A DNA stretch of 64,000 nucleotides from an uncultured Paracoccaceae bacterium. Lineage in GTDB: Bacteria > Pseudomonadota > Alphaproteobacteria > Rhodobacterales > Rhodobacteraceae. The stretch's first letter is position 1, and the number at the start of each line of letters is the position of its first letter. The notes below the pieces were generated by a model. It did not search any database. It saw only the letters and a program-made list of their open reading frames with translations, and was not told the DNA's origin. Positions 37,593-48,563 of this stretch are shown here, piece by piece. Location of the stretch: the NCBI GenBank assembly GCA_938049225.1, contig CALICM010000059.1, forward strand, positions 1 through 64,000, in the 5' to 3' direction. The position numbers and the translations under genes were made by a program.

Positions 37593-38081
37593 ATGAGCCA
37601 GAAAAATCATCAATCCGATGTCGATTTCATCGAGGCGTTGGCGTCGCTGCTGCGCGAACATGACCTGAGTGAAATCGAGGTGCGCCGCGAGTATGGTGAG
37701 GACGACACGCTGGACGTTCGTGTCGCCCGCGGCATAGCCGCAGCGCCCGTGCCGGTCGCCGCCGCAGCACCTGCCCCCGTGGTCGCCCCTGCCCAGGCGC
37801 CGTCACCCGCTGCGGCTGCCTCTACCTCGGATGACCCTGCACAGGACCCGGGCGCGGTCACCTCGCCTATGGTGGGCACAGCTTATTTGCAGGCCGAGCC
37901 CGGCTCGCCGCCCTTTGTCAGCATCGGGGATAAGGTGACCGAGGGGCAGACGGTCTTGATCATCGAGGCAATGAAAACCATGAATCAGATCCCCGCCCCC
38001 CGTTCGGGTACGATCAAACGGATCCTGGTCGAAGACGGCGCGCCGGTTGAATTTGGGGCGCCGCTCCTGATCCTGGAATAG
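37593..38081 (+). CDS. accB: Acetyl-CoA carboxylase biotin carboxyl carrier protein
   Basis: VLIIEAMKTMNQIPAPRSGTIKRILVEDGAPVEFG biotinyl motif EAMKTMN. Confidence 0.97.
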   Translation: MSQKNHQSDVDFIEALASLLREHDLSEIEVRREYGEDDTLDVRVARGIAAAPVPVAAAAPAPVVAPAQAPSPAAAASTSDDPAQDPGAVTSPMVGTAYLQAEPGSPPFVSIGDKVTEGQTVLIIEAMKTMNQIPAPRSGTIKRILVEDGAPVEFGAPLLILE

Positions 38082-38091
38082 GGGCCCGGGC

Positions 38092-39435
38092 ATGTTCTCG
38101 AAAATCCTCATCGCCAATCGCGGCGAGATCGCCCTGCGCGTCATCCGGGCATGTCGCGAGATGGGCATCGCCTCGGTCGCTGTGCATTCCACCGCTGATG
38201 CTGATGCAATGCACGTTCGCATGGCCGACGAAAGTGTCTGTATCGGCCCGCCGCCGGGCACAGAAAGCTATCTGTCGATCCCCTCAATCGTCTCGGCCTG
38301 CGAGATCACCGGCGCCGAAGCGATCCATCCGGGCTATGGTTTTTTGTCCGAGAACGCGGCCTTTGTCCAAGTTCTCGAGGATCACGGTATCACGTTCATC
38401 GGCCCCTCTTCGGACCATATCCGGCTGATGGGCGACAAGATCACCGCCAAGGACACGATGAAAAAACTGGGCGTGCCTTGCGTCCCCGGTTCGGACGGCG
38501 GTGTCGCAACGATCGAGGACGCGCGGCAAATCGCAGACGATATGGGCTATCCGGTGATCGTTAAGGCCACCGCAGGGGGTGGCGGGCGCGGTATGAAACT
38601 GGCGAAATCGGCGACCGAAATCGACACCGCCTTCTCAAGCGCCCGGTCCGAGGCGAAAGCAGCCTTTGGCAACGACGAGGTCTATATCGAGAAGTACCTT
38701 CAAAAACCGCGCCATATCGAAATCCAAGTTTTCGGCGATGGTAAAGGCCAGGCGGTGCATTTGGGCGAACGCGACTGTTCGCTGCAGCGCCGTCACCAAA
38801 AGGTCCTGGAAGAGGCCCCCTCGCCCGCCATAGACGCCGAGACCCGCGCCCGGATCGGCAAGACCTGCGCCGACGCGGTTGCCGAGATGGGGTATTCCGG
38901 CGCGGGCACCATTGAGTTCCTTTACGAGGACGGTACCTTTTACTTTATCGAGATGAACACCCGCCTGCAGGTCGAACACCCGGTGACCGAAGCCGTCTTC
39001 GGCGTCGACCTGGTGCGCGAGCAAATTATGGTTGCAGCGGGTATGGGCATGTCTATGCAACAGCAGGATCTGGTCCCCAACGGCCACGCCATAGAATGCC
39101 GGATAAACGCTGAAAAACTGCCCGAGTTTCGGCCCTCTCCTGGGAAAATCGCCGCCTATCACGCCCCCGGCGGTTTGGGCGTGCGCATGGACAGCGCACT
39201 CTACCAAGGCTACTCTATCCCGCCCTACTATGACAGTTTGATCGGGAAATTGATCGTGCACGCCCCTGACCGGCCTGCCGCCCTGGCCCGGCTGCGCCGC
39301 GCCCTCGACGAGTTAATCGTCGACGGCGTTGAAACGACAGCGCCTTTATTCTATGCTCTGCTTGAAGAAAAAGATATTCAAAACGGTAATTATACAATTC
39401 ATTGGTTAGAACGCTGGCTGGAACAGTCTGCTTAA
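38092..39435 (+). CDS. accC: Acetyl-CoA carboxylase biotin carboxylase subunit
   Basis: MFSKILIANRGEIALRVIRACREMGI; ATP-grasp GGGGRGMKLA. Confidence 0.98.
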   Translation: MFSKILIANRGEIALRVIRACREMGIASVAVHSTADADAMHVRMADESVCIGPPPGTESYLSIPSIVSACEITGAEAIHPGYGFLSENAAFVQVLEDHGITFIGPSSDHIRLMGDKITAKDTMKKLGVPCVPGSDGGVATIEDARQIADDMGYPVIVKATAGGGGRGMKLAKSATEIDTAFSSARSEAKAAFGNDEVYIEKYLQKPRHIEIQVFGDGKGQAVHLGERDCSLQRRHQKVLEEAPSPAIDAETRARIGKTCADAVAEMGYSGAGTIEFLYEDGTFYFIEMNTRLQVEHPVTEAVFGVDLVREQIMVAAGMGMSMQQQDLVPNGHAIECRINAEKLPEFRPSPGKIAAYHAPGGLGVRMDSALYQGYSIPPYYDSLIGKLIVHAPDRPAALARLRRALDELIVDGVETTAPLFYALLEEKDIQNGNYTIHWLERWLEQSA

Positions 39436-39454
39436 AGATGCATAAGGATACCCG

Positions 39455-40108
39455 TTGCGCGACGAACCGCACCCGCCGATCAGCGCCCGCTTGCTGTTAG
39501 AGGCCTATGCCTCGGGGATTTTCCCGATGGCCGATTCAGCCACCTCGTCCGAGATCTTTTGGGTTGACCCCAAAACGCGCGGCATTGTCCCGTTGGACGG
39601 GTTGCACGTGTCAAAGTCTTTGCGCAAGCGCCTGAAAAAGAAAGACTTTCACGTCACAGTCAACCGTCGCTTCATTGATGTCGTGCGCGCCTGTGCTGAT
39701 CGCAAAGAAACTTGGATCAACGCCGAGATCCTGTGCCTGTACCAAGATCTACACCGCAGTGGTTATGCGCATTCCGTCGAGGTTTGGATGGACGAGGCAC
39801 TGGTCGGTGGGCTCTATGGCGTCGCTTTGGGTGGAGCTTTCTTTGGCGAAAGCATGTTTTCTCAGCGCAGCGATGCGTCGAAAATCGCACTGGTCTATCT
39901 GGTCGCGCGGTTGCGCGTCGGCGGCTTCACCCTGTTGGATACACAATTTGTAACCGAGCATTTAGAGCGCATGGGCGCGGTTGAGATCTCGGGCGCCGAG
40001 TATCACCGCCGCCTTGAGGCCGCTTTAGGTTGCCCCGCTGACTTTTGGCGACAACCGGTCTGTCAAGACCCTCAATCCACGTTGCAGCTGATCACCCAAA
40101 TGTCGTAA
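39455..40108 (+). CDS. aat: Leucyl/phenylalanyl-tRNA--protein transferase
   Basis: ISARLLLEAYASGIFPMADS...IFWVDPKTRGIVPLDGLHVSKSL...FGESMFSQRSDASKIALVYLVARL. Confidence 0.95.
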   Translation: MRDEPHPPISARLLLEAYASGIFPMADSATSSEIFWVDPKTRGIVPLDGLHVSKSLRKRLKKKDFHVTVNRRFIDVVRACADRKETWINAEILCLYQDLHRSGYAHSVEVWMDEALVGGLYGVALGGAFFGESMFSQRSDASKIALVYLVARLRVGGFTLLDTQFVTEHLERMGAVEISGAEYHRRLEAALGCPADFWRQPVCQDPQSTLQLITQMS

Positions 40109-40545
40109 CGCGGGTGGTCCAACGCGGATAATGCAGGGCTTGAGGCCAGCATCCATCCGGCGAAGCGGTCCGTGGCCTCGCGGCTGTCGCGGATCCGCAG
40201 GAAGGCATAGGCCTCGGCCCCCAGATCTCCCTCAGGGTAGCGGCAGGCCTCTAAGCTGACGATCAGTCTTTTGAACGCCAGCGTTTCCCCGACCCGGATC
40301 TCGAAATCATTGACCGTGTTGGTCAACGTATCCAAGCCCCTCAGTCGCGCTTTGGGTGCGTCCACCAGGGGGGCCTCTTCGGTGTAATCGGGCTCTGAGG
40401 GGTCAATCTCGGGGTTGAAATTCTCGCCCGGCGCCGTGTCTTCGCTCTCCAAAGGTGTCTGCTCAATCGTGCCCTGCGCCACCGCGACCGCCCCGATCAG
40501 GCACAACGCGCACGCCAGTTGCCACAGGATACTAGTCTTCGCCAT
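40072..40545 (-). CDS. DUF2155-type periplasmic protein
   Basis: Signal peptide; APKARLRGLDTLTNTVNDFEIRVGETLAFKRLIVSLEACRYPEGDLGAEAYAFLRIRDSRE...FAGWMLASSPALSALDHPRYDIWVISC. Confidence 0.85.
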   Translation of the reverse strand: MAKTSILWQLACALCLIGAVAVAQGTIEQTPLESEDTAPGENFNPEIDPSEPDYTEEAPLVDAPKARLRGLDTLTNTVNDFEIRVGETLAFKRLIVSLEACRYPEGDLGAEAYAFLRIRDSREATDRFAGWMLASSPALSALDHPRYDIWVISCNVD

Positions 40546-40984
40546 TGCCCGTGGCGAATTTGACCATCAAATCCAGGAAACTGACCGAACTTTGGGTATA
40601 GAGAACCTCGTCCCCCGCCGCCAACATGAACTCTGACCCACCAGGGCTCAGTTGCACAAAACTGCCGCCCAATAACCCTTCCGAGGCGACAACCACCTCT
40701 GAGTCGTCGGGGATCTTGATATCCTCGCGGATCGAAAGGTCCAACTCGGCCTGATAGGTTTCAGGGTTCAACGTCAGCCCGGTGACCGTCCCGATCTTGA
40801 CGCCCGCCATGCGCACATCGGTGCCCGTGCTGACCCCCTCGACCGAGGAAAACTTAGCCACAAGCGCGTAACGATCATTGCCGCCATTCCCATCGCCAGC
40901 CACTTGATTGGCATAAATGGCAAAGCCGGCAGCCGTCACCAGAACGGCCGCGCCCAGCAGGGTCTCGGTCACACTATTGGCCAT
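40532..40984 (-). CDS. mlaD: MlaD-like MCE-domain lipid transport protein
   Basis: MANSVTETLLGAAVLVTAAGFAIYANQ...YALVAKFSSVEGVSTGTDVRMAGVKIGTVTGLTLNPETYQAEL. Confidence 0.9.
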   Translation of the reverse strand: MANSVTETLLGAAVLVTAAGFAIYANQVAGDGNGGNDRYALVAKFSSVEGVSTGTDVRMAGVKIGTVTGLTLNPETYQAELDLSIREDIKIPDDSEVVVASEGLLGGSFVQLSPGGSEFMLAAGDEVLYTQSSVSFLDLMVKFATGNGED

Positions 40985-40987
40985 GCG

Positions 40988-41362
40988 TTACTCCGGCACC
41001 CAAGCGTCGTAATCGGGGCGCGGCCGCGGGTCCGCCGCCCGAATGCTCCCCGGCGGGTGATAGGCGGCAGGCGTGCCGGTTAGGTTGGGTTGATGCGGTT
41101 TCTCCCAAGATTTGCGAGGCAAAGGTGCCTCGGTCGGGGGGCTTTCATAGGTATGATGCAGCCACCCGTGCCACTCAGGGCTGATCCGGCTTGCCTCGAC
41201 CTCGCCATTGTAAATCACCCAGCGACGACTGGCGTCGGCGTTGGTATAAAACACATTGCCCTGCTCATCCTCGCCGACCAGCTGGCCATTGCGGCTGGTC
41301 CACAAACGCGTGCCCAACGTCTGGCCGTTCCACCAGGTAAAAATCTGCGCAAATAAGCTCAT
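40988..41362 (-). CDS. NDUFA12-family NADH:ubiquinone oxidoreductase-associated protein
   Basis: [61 protein letters not shown]. Confidence 0.93.
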   Translation of the reverse strand: MSLFAQIFTWWNGQTLGTRLWTSRNGQLVGEDEQGNVFYTNADASRRWVIYNGEVEASRISPEWHGWLHHTYESPPTEAPLPRKSWEKPHQPNLTGTPAAYHPPGSIRAADPRPRPDYDAWVPE

Positions 41363-41448
41363 TGATCTGGTCCTTCCACGGCTTTTTTCTGTCTATCCCG
41401 CTGAGGTTTCCGGGTCCAGTGCGTTCGGCGGACGTTGGCCGTTATCTA

Positions 41449-41874
41449 TCAAACAAGTGTATCAATCGCCTGGTCGGTCGTCACCGTCGTCGCCCTCCGT
41501 CGCCCTGCGTCTCGCACCATCATGAATCTTCCATGATGGAGGAGGGAGGGAAAGATCCAAGTCCCCGATATCCTGGTCAGATCTTCGTTCACCGTTCCCT
41601 CGTAGTGCAACACGGGGCTTTTAAAGTCAGAGTAGATCTTGCGAAGAAACACCACCGATCCATCACGGGTGCCCATCAAACCGGCCATAAGCGACTCGGT
41701 CGGCGCGTTCACAAAGGTGTTGGGTTCGATCATCTCGCCGGTGATGCTGCCCGCATCTTCCGCAAGAACCACGTTAAATGCCGTAGCGCCCCCATTCCAG
41801 GCGCCCGAATACGCATACTTCCCAGTCCATGCCCCGGTGAGGGAGTTATGGTCAGATCCCGTACCCCACCTCAC
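41449..41874 (-). CDS. Hypothetical protein (141 aa)
   Basis: Open frame filling the gap between clpX and the NDUFA12 gene; composition plausible (GAWTGKYAYSGAWNGGATAFNVVLAEDAGSITGEMIEPNTF); no family recognised. Confidence 0.55.
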   Translation of the reverse strand: MRWGTGSDHNSLTGAWTGKYAYSGAWNGGATAFNVVLAEDAGSITGEMIEPNTFVNAPTESLMAGLMGTRDGSVVFLRKIYSDFKSPVLHYEGTVNEDLTRISGTWIFPSLLHHGRFMMVRDAGRRRATTVTTDQAIDTLV

Positions 41875-41909
41875 CCATGCAACGCTTTGTCCGCGCGGTC
41901 TGTAAAGAT

Positions 41910-43175
41910 CTAGCCAGCTGACGCGGGTTCCTTTTTCTTGTCAGCATAAATCAACAGTGGCTCACCCGCCCGGCTGATCGCCTCCTCGTTGACGACAACT
42001 TCCTCGACGCCCTGCAAAGCCGGAATTTCAAACATAGTATCCAGCAGGACCTCTTCCAGGATCGACCGCAAGCCACGCGCGCCCGTCTTTCTTTCGATCG
42101 CGCGTTTGGCGATCGCCGCCAGCGCATCGTCGGTCATGGTTAGGGTCACATCCTCCATCTCGAACAAGCGCTGATATTGTTTGATAAGCGCGTTTTTCGG
42201 CTTGGTCAGGATGGTGACCAGCGCATCCTCGTCCAGATCCGTCAGCGTCGCGATCACCGGCAAACGACCCACGAATTCGGGGATGAGGCCGAATTTCAGC
42301 AGGTCCTCCGGCTCCAACTCCTGGAACACCTCGCCGACACGCCGCGTCTCCTCGTCCTTCACGTCGGCGCCAAATCCCATGGCGCTGCCTTTGTTGCGTT
42401 GGCTGATGATCTTGTCCAAGCCCGCAAAGGCGCCGCCGCAGATGAACAGGATGTTGGTCGTGTCCACCTGCAGGAACTCTTGCTGAGGGTGCTTGCGTCC
42501 GCCCTGTGGCGGCACGCTGGCAACCGTGCCTTCCATGATCTTCAGCAGCGCCTGCTGCACCCCCTCGCCCGATACGTCGCGAGTGATCGAAGGGTTGTCT
42601 GACTTCCGGCTGATCTTATCAACCTCGTCGATATAGACGATGCCGCGCTGCGCCCGCTCGACATTATACTCTGCCGATTGCAGCAGCTTTAGGATGATGT
42701 TCTCGACATCCTCGCCCACATAGCCTGCTTCGGTCAGGGTGGTTGCATCGGCCATTGTAAAGGGCACATCCAAGATCCGCGCCAGCGTCTGCGCCAGCAG
42801 CGTCTTGCCACAACCGGTTGGGCCGATAAGCATGATGTTCGACTTGGCCAGCTCAACCTCGGGGTTCTTGCTGGCGTGGTTCAGGCGCTTGTAATGATTA
42901 TGCACCGCCACCGACAAGACACGCTTGGCTGTCTGTTGGCCGATCACATAGTCGTCCAGCACCGCGCAGATCTCCTGCGGGGTTGGCACCCCTTCCGAGG
43001 ATTTGACCAGGTTCGACTTGGTCTCCTCGCGGATGATGTCCATGCACAACTCGACGCATTCATCGCAGATGAACACCGTTGGGCCCGCAATCAGCTTGCG
43101 CACCTCGTGCTGACTTTTCCCGCAGAAAGAACAGTAAAGCGTGTTCTTGCTTTCGCCGCCGCCGGATTTGCTCAT
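41910..43175 (-). CDS. clpX: ATP-dependent Clp protease ATP-binding subunit ClpX
   Basis: [30 protein letters not shown] zinc domain; [15 protein letters not shown]. Confidence 0.98.
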   Translation of the reverse strand: MSKSGGGESKNTLYCSFCGKSQHEVRKLIAGPTVFICDECVELCMDIIREETKSNLVKSSEGVPTPQEICAVLDDYVIGQQTAKRVLSVAVHNHYKRLNHASKNPEVELAKSNIMLIGPTGCGKTLLAQTLARILDVPFTMADATTLTEAGYVGEDVENIILKLLQSAEYNVERAQRGIVYIDEVDKISRKSDNPSITRDVSGEGVQQALLKIMEGTVASVPPQGGRKHPQQEFLQVDTTNILFICGGAFAGLDKIISQRNKGSAMGFGADVKDEETRRVGEVFQELEPEDLLKFGLIPEFVGRLPVIATLTDLDEDALVTILTKPKNALIKQYQRLFEMEDVTLTMTDDALAAIAKRAIERKTGARGLRSILEEVLLDTMFEIPALQGVEEVVVNEEAISRAGEPLLIYADKKKEPASAG

Positions 43176-43372
43176 GCTTCCCTCCTGGGCCTAATAGCCC
43201 GACTTCGGTGTGCCATGCCACAGGTTAACCGAGTCATACTGATGCCCATCTTTCATTAGGCACGGGCCGGATCAGAATGACAAGCCGTCCCGCCCCAATT
43301 TACCATAACAATCTGCGGAAGAAGTTACGGTAAGTGACTTTTTTCAATCGATCTGCGTTTACGGTGTCGCGT

Positions 43373-43999
43373 TCAATCCTCAGCCAGCGCGGACCGATTT
43401 GAGACAACCTCGTCAACAATTCCCCAATCCTTGGCCGCTTCGACAGTCATAAAGTTATCCCGATCCAGCGCCGCTTCAACCGCCTCGATGCTTTGGCCGG
43501 TATGCTCGACGTAAATCTCATTCAATCGATGCTTCAACGCCTGCGTCTCGCGCGCGTGGATCATGATGTCGGTGGCCTGACCCTGATAGCCGCCCGAGGG
43601 TTGGTGCAACATGATCCGCGCGTTGGGCAGCGCAAACCGTTTTCCACGTGTGCCTGCCGCCAACAAAAGTGATCCCATAGAGGCCGCTTGACCGATACAA
43701 ACCGTTGAAATCTCGGGGCGAATATACTGCATCGTGTCATAGATCGACAGCCCGCTGGTCACCACGCCACCGGGACTATTGATATAAATCGCGATCTCTT
43801 TCTTGGGGTTCTCCGCCTCCAAGAACAACAATTGCGCGACGATGATCGTCGCCATCTCGTCATGCACGGGTCCAGCGATAAAAATAATCCGCTCTTTCAA
43901 CAGGCGTGAGAAGATATCGTAGCGGGTTGATCCGCGTGCCGTGTTTTCCTCAACCGAGGGGATAATGAAATTCGTCAGCGGAGCCAAAGGATCTGTCAT
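43373..43999 (-). CDS. clpP: ATP-dependent Clp protease proteolytic subunit ClpP
   Basis: [23 protein letters not shown]; catalytic [14 protein letters not shown] and [16 protein letters not shown]. Confidence 0.98.
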   Translation of the reverse strand: MTDPLAPLTNFIIPSVEENTARGSTRYDIFSRLLKERIIFIAGPVHDEMATIIVAQLLFLEAENPKKEIAIYINSPGGVVTSGLSIYDTMQYIRPEISTVCIGQAASMGSLLLAAGTRGKRFALPNARIMLHQPSGGYQGQATDIMIHARETQALKHRLNEIYVEHTGQSIEAVEAALDRDNFMTVEAAKDWGIVDEVVSNRSALAED

Positions 44000-44228
44000 G
44001 TGATGGTGCCTCAACGGGGGACGGTGCGAGCGGCCCGGTGATCATTGAACTAGGCTATAGGAATAGTGCCACGCCATGGGGGCTGCAAGAGGGCCGCGTT
44101 CACTTCCCTAGCATTGTTCGCTTTTCACAAGGTTAACTGAGGGATCTGTCCCAGGGCGACTTCCCAGATTTAGCGCGGCATTCCGCGCCAAAGAGAGGTA
44201 AAAACAACGCAATGGCCCGATTGCCTCG

Positions 44229-46127
44229 CTATGCGGCAGCCTCGCCCATCGCGCGATCTTGGTCGACCTTGAAGGCATCGGCAGCGTCCCGCATCCGGCC
44301 AACGTCCTCTGACAACTCGGCCGCCGCGCGGCGAAAGGTATCGGCCATCTGGGCATTTCTTTGGGTGATCTGATCTACATCCGCAACCGCAGTGGCCACT
44401 TCGTTGGCCCCGGTGCGCTGTTCTTGTCCGGCCGCTGACACCCCTGAAATCGCTTCGCTCAGGGGTTCTATCGCCGCTTCGATATCCGACAGCGCCTGCG
44501 ATGTTTTCGCAACCCCCTCGACCCCCTCTTCGACCAAAACAATGGTTTCTTGAATTAGGCCGGATATTTCTTTCGCAGCATTTGCCGACCGTTCGGCCAA
44601 TTGGCGAACTTCCGACGCCACAACCGAAAATCCGCGACCCGCGTCACCCGCGCGGGCCGCCTCGACCGAGGCATTGAGCGCCAAAAGATTGGTTTGGAAG
44701 GCGATTGTGTCGATCATCGTCACGATCTGCGTAATCTGCGAGGAACTGGCCGCGACACGTTCCACGGCATCTCGTGCGGACACAGCAGCGGTAGAGCCCA
44801 CCTGAGACTTTGATCGCGCATCGCTGGCCAGTTCTTCAGCGTGGTGCAGCAACTCGGCATTTGAGCTGGTGGTGGCCGAGATCTCTTCCATCGCAGCGGA
44901 GGTTTCTTCCAAAGATGCCGCCTGCGACTCGGCGCTTCGCGCCAGGCTTTTGGCATTCTGGGCAATGTCGGTGGATCGCCGCGAGGCCGATTCCGAAATG
45001 TGCCGGATCCCACCGATCAGGTCGCGCAGGCTGTCATTCGTCTTATGCGCATCGTCGCGCAGGTCCGCGAATGCCCCTTGCAGCGTATCCGGCATGCGGT
45101 GCGTCAGATCCGCATCGGCCAGCGCTTGAAGCGCCCGGCGCAAGGCGTCCAGGCCTTCGCGCGTGGTTTTCGACAGGCGGTTGACCCCATCCGCCAATGC
45201 CTGAGTTTCGGGGTTACCGAACTTTACCGTCACCTGACGCGAGAAGTCGCCCGCCGCTGCGGCATCCACGACCGTACCGATCTCAGCCGAGAGAACCTCG
45301 CGTTCCTTGGCCAGGGCCGCTTCAGCTTGGTGCTGTTCGGCGTTTAGAGTTTCAATCCTGGCAGCATTCGCCCGGAACACCTCGACCGAGGTTGCCATTC
45401 CACCCACTTCGTCCGCGCGGTCCAAGAAAGGCGGCGGATTTTCGTGGTCACCCTCGATAATTCCGGTCATCGATGCCCCCAACTCGCCCAGTGGGCCGCC
45501 GACAAGGCGTTGGAGGAGAAAGTAAATGGCAGTCCCGGATGCCACCGCCAAGGCGATTGCCAGAATTGCCCCGATTATGGCGGCGTTGCGCTGCGAAGCC
45601 CCTGCCAACAGCCCCAAGTCGCGTGCGGCTGTTAGCCGAGTTTCCTCGATTTCGGCCGCGATGGCATCTTCGACGTTGTGCAGATACCCCAGCTTCACCG
45701 TCCCCAAAAGAACATCTTGGTTCATGACCTCTCGCGTCAACATATAGCCTTCGCTAATCGCAGCGACCTCCCCCTGTTCAACCAGAGAGACATCCCCTTC
45801 CATGAAAAAACCAACGTAACCGAAGCTTTCATCCGCAAGAACGGAGGCGGCAAAAACCTCAAGCGCTTCGACATTGAAAGACACGATTGCCGCTGGGGCG
45901 GCTTCGGTCAGGATGTTAAGGACCAACTCGGCCTTGTCATCCAACGATTCCCGCAGAAAGGCGTTTTGGTTCTCAGACAGCGATGCCAACGTCTTGTCAG
46001 AGGTTTCGGTGATCCCAGACACACTATTGTTTTGAAAAAATAGGCCACTGCCAGTCGAGACAGCGATCGCCAAGACCACAATCCCTACAACGATGGATGC
46101 GACTTTGGTGGAGATGTTGACACGCAT
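44229..46127 (-). CDS. Methyl-accepting chemotaxis protein
   Basis: Two TM segments flanking a periplasmic domain, HAMP-like region, signalling hairpin [43 protein letters not shown]. Confidence 0.96.
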   Translation of the reverse strand: MRVNISTKVASIVVGIVVLAIAVSTGSGLFFQNNSVSGITETSDKTLASLSENQNAFLRESLDDKAELVLNILTEAAPAAIVSFNVEALEVFAASVLADESFGYVGFFMEGDVSLVEQGEVAAISEGYMLTREVMNQDVLLGTVKLGYLHNVEDAIAAEIEETRLTAARDLGLLAGASQRNAAIIGAILAIALAVASGTAIYFLLQRLVGGPLGELGASMTGIIEGDHENPPPFLDRADEVGGMATSVEVFRANAARIETLNAEQHQAEAALAKEREVLSAEIGTVVDAAAAGDFSRQVTVKFGNPETQALADGVNRLSKTTREGLDALRRALQALADADLTHRMPDTLQGAFADLRDDAHKTNDSLRDLIGGIRHISESASRRSTDIAQNAKSLARSAESQAASLEETSAAMEEISATTSSNAELLHHAEELASDARSKSQVGSTAAVSARDAVERVAASSSQITQIVTMIDTIAFQTNLLALNASVEAARAGDAGRGFSVVASEVRQLAERSANAAKEISGLIQETIVLVEEGVEGVAKTSQALSDIEAAIEPLSEAISGVSAAGQEQRTGANEVATAVADVDQITQRNAQMADTFRRAAAELSEDVGRMRDAADAFKVDQDRAMGEAAA

Positions 46128-46193
46128 GTTGTCCGCCTTTGAATACCAGTGAAAAAGAGGCGCCAGGGAACGGCGCCCCTGTCAGTCTGAAGC

Positions 46194-47063
46194 CTAGGAA
46201 TCAAACGGCGGAACGCGAAGCAGGCGCAGCGCGTCGACCATGGGCGAGATATCGATGGGTGCGACAAAACCGCTGATATTCGCGGCCTGGGCCGCAGGCG
46301 CCGACCCCTCGAGCGCGAGGAGCCCCTCAGTTACCGCAGCCGCGATCTCGGGATCCAGCGACGCGGCAGCGACCATATACCACTCTGGATACAATGCTGT
46401 ACTGTGACGAAGCGCAAAACCATCCGCCGTTGCCTCATCGACAATGGTGAGCTTGCTCATATCAACGGCGCCGTTCTTTTCCATGGCTTCAAGAACACCG
46501 CTGCGGACGAAGGCTGCGTCAAACACACCTTTTTCGACAAGTTTTACCAAGTCATCCTGGTTTTTTCCGACTTTATACACGCCAAAATCAGCAGGAACGC
46601 TAACCCCCGCCTGCGTGGCCTGAACCGCCTGGAACATAAACGCCCCAGCCGAGTTCTGGCTGAGCGAGATCACCTTCTTACCCTTCAAATCTGCGGCGGT
46701 CGCAATGCCCGAATTCGCGTTCGCAACGATGACCCCGGCGAATTGCTTGCCGGATTTTTTGACCAGACTGGCCAGCAGCGCGCCCCCCTGGCTTTGCGCA
46801 TTTGCCGCCTGAACCGGATTGGTCAGGAAGATATCATAGTTGCCGCTTGAAAAATTTGCGAAGGCTTGCCCGGGTTCTTCGGCTGAGAAAGTGACCTTCT
46901 GCCCGGTTCTTTCCGAAATATAGTCCGCAAGCGCCGACCACTGTTCGCTGGCCTTCAGCGCCCCCCGTGGCGCCACAACACCGAAGGTTACGTCCGCGAC
47001 CGCAGTTGTTGCCGACATCGACAGCGCGACCACCGCAGCCAACCTCTTAAATCCATTCCACAC
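46194..47063 (-). CDS. PhnD-like phosphate/phosphonate periplasmic binding protein
   Basis: VTFGVVAPRGALKASEQWSALADYISERTGQKVTFSAEEPGQAFANFSSGNYDIFLTNPVQ; GTG start after GGAGGG. Confidence 0.85.
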   Translation of the reverse strand: MWNGFKRLAAVVALSMSATTAVADVTFGVVAPRGALKASEQWSALADYISERTGQKVTFSAEEPGQAFANFSSGNYDIFLTNPVQAANAQSQGGALLASLVKKSGKQFAGVIVANANSGIATAADLKGKKVISLSQNSAGAFMFQAVQATQAGVSVPADFGVYKVGKNQDDLVKLVEKGVFDAAFVRSGVLEAMEKNGAVDMSKLTIVDEATADGFALRHSTALYPEWYMVAAASLDPEIAAAVTEGLLALEGSAPAAQAANISGFVAPIDISPMVDALRLLRVPPFDS

Positions 47064-47201
47064 GAGACCCTCCAAAAAAAGATGGCCCCCCTTACGGGAT
47101 CAGCGCTTAAGAATTGGTGAGTCCGAAAAATTGCTGGTGCACCGCCAAAGCAGTTATGCGAGCAAGCGGGCAAATCTGGCAGATACTGACGATGCCAGCC
47201 G

Positions 47202-48431
47202 CTACTCAAAATTACCCGTGTCGAACGGACGGGCAGCATAGGCGCACCGACCGGCGGAATACGTGGCGCGAATCGCCGGTGTCGCGCCGATGGGCCAGTC
47301 CATCAGAACGAGGTCAGCACGTTTACCGACAGCAATCTCCCCCCGGTCTTCCAGCTTCATCGCGCGCGCGGGACCGGCCGAAACCAGCGACCAAAGCGCC
47401 GACCGGTCTGCTCGCCTCTCTGAATCAAGTCGGGCCACTGCCGCCAACATCGCTGGGTAGTAGTAGTCCGACGCCAAAACGTCGCACAGCCTATCCTCGA
47501 CCATATCGGCAGCCGACAGCGAGCCGATGTGACTACCGCCGCGCACAATGTTAGGGGACCCAAACACGATCTGATCATCGTGATCCCGCGCATCCCGGGC
47601 CGGTGCCATGGTCATCGGGAACTCGGCGACCGTCGCGCCGATCATGCGGTAATAGGCTCGCGCCTCGACTTGTGTGTCGTCATGGCTGAGCATGGGCGCC
47701 CCAACAGCGCGTGCTTTGCTAGCCAACGCTCGGATCATTGCGTCAACCTCGGGCCGCCGGTTCCAGACGTTGGACAGCAGCATCATGTAGTCATCGAGTG
47801 GCATGTCAGATCGCTCAGCGTGCCGGATATGGCGTTCGCGCATCCGCGGATCATCGAAATCCGCAAGGATAAAGTCGGGCGACTGCTCAAAGGCGCGCTT
47901 TTGGATCGACGTTTCGAAATGCCGCATACCCATCGAGGTGTGATCGTTGAATGCAAGCGCTGGCGTTAGGGGCATCTTCAGGGCTTTTTCGATGGTATCC
48001 AGCGCTTCGAAAGCAAACGTTTCCCACCTGAGTTGTAACCGATTTTCCACCGTTAGGCGCGGTGCGAGGCGATCCAGGGCGTTGATCAAGGCCCGGCCGC
48101 GTTCAACGCTGCGCAGTCCTGGTTCCCAACCGAGGGTCAACGCGTGATAGGTCGTCGCAATCCCGTTCGCTGCCAGTTGTCTGTCGGTTTCCAGAAGGGC
48201 CACATCGAACGGGAAGAAAACGCCCGGCCGCGGCATAAGCTGGCGTTCAAACGCGTCGCCGTGCACATCTATTAGCGCGGGCGCCAGGAACAGGCCGCGC
48301 CCATCCACCACCTGTGCACCACTGGTCGCGCCGCCAATCTCGACGATCTGGCCCTCGGCAATCCGTACCGACGTTTCCACGATGTCATTCGGCAGAAAGA
48401 CCGTCGCACCTTCAAAGCTAATGTCCGTCAC
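47202..48431 (-). CDS. phnM: Alpha-D-ribose 1-methylphosphonate 5-triphosphate diphosphatase-like amidohydrolase
   Basis: LFLAPALIDVHGDAFERQLMPRPGVFFPFDVALLETDRQLAANGIATTYHALTLGWEPGLRS and MLSHDDTQVEARAYYRMIGATVAEFPMT, PhnM family. Confidence 0.88.
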   Translation of the reverse strand: MTDISFEGATVFLPNDIVETSVRIAEGQIVEIGGATSGAQVVDGRGLFLAPALIDVHGDAFERQLMPRPGVFFPFDVALLETDRQLAANGIATTYHALTLGWEPGLRSVERGRALINALDRLAPRLTVENRLQLRWETFAFEALDTIEKALKMPLTPALAFNDHTSMGMRHFETSIQKRAFEQSPDFILADFDDPRMRERHIRHAERSDMPLDDYMMLLSNVWNRRPEVDAMIRALASKARAVGAPMLSHDDTQVEARAYYRMIGATVAEFPMTMAPARDARDHDDQIVFGSPNIVRGGSHIGSLSAADMVEDRLCDVLASDYYYPAMLAAVARLDSERRADRSALWSLVSAGPARAMKLEDRGEIAVGKRADLVLMDWPIGATPAIRATYSAGRCAYAARPFDTGNFE

Positions 48432-48563
48432 CCTGATGCCCCGTGATGGAATGCCAATGCCAGGATATGCTTTTCGTGGATTATCCTTGGGCCACAGAAA
48501 CTCGAAATCCTCGAGAAAGGCAATCAGTTCTGAGGGATCACGACGACCTGCTGTCGCTGCCCC

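Noticed and set aside
44108-44356. Small ORF between clpP and the MCP gene
   Set aside because: Overlaps the MCP 3' end out of frame, no motif.
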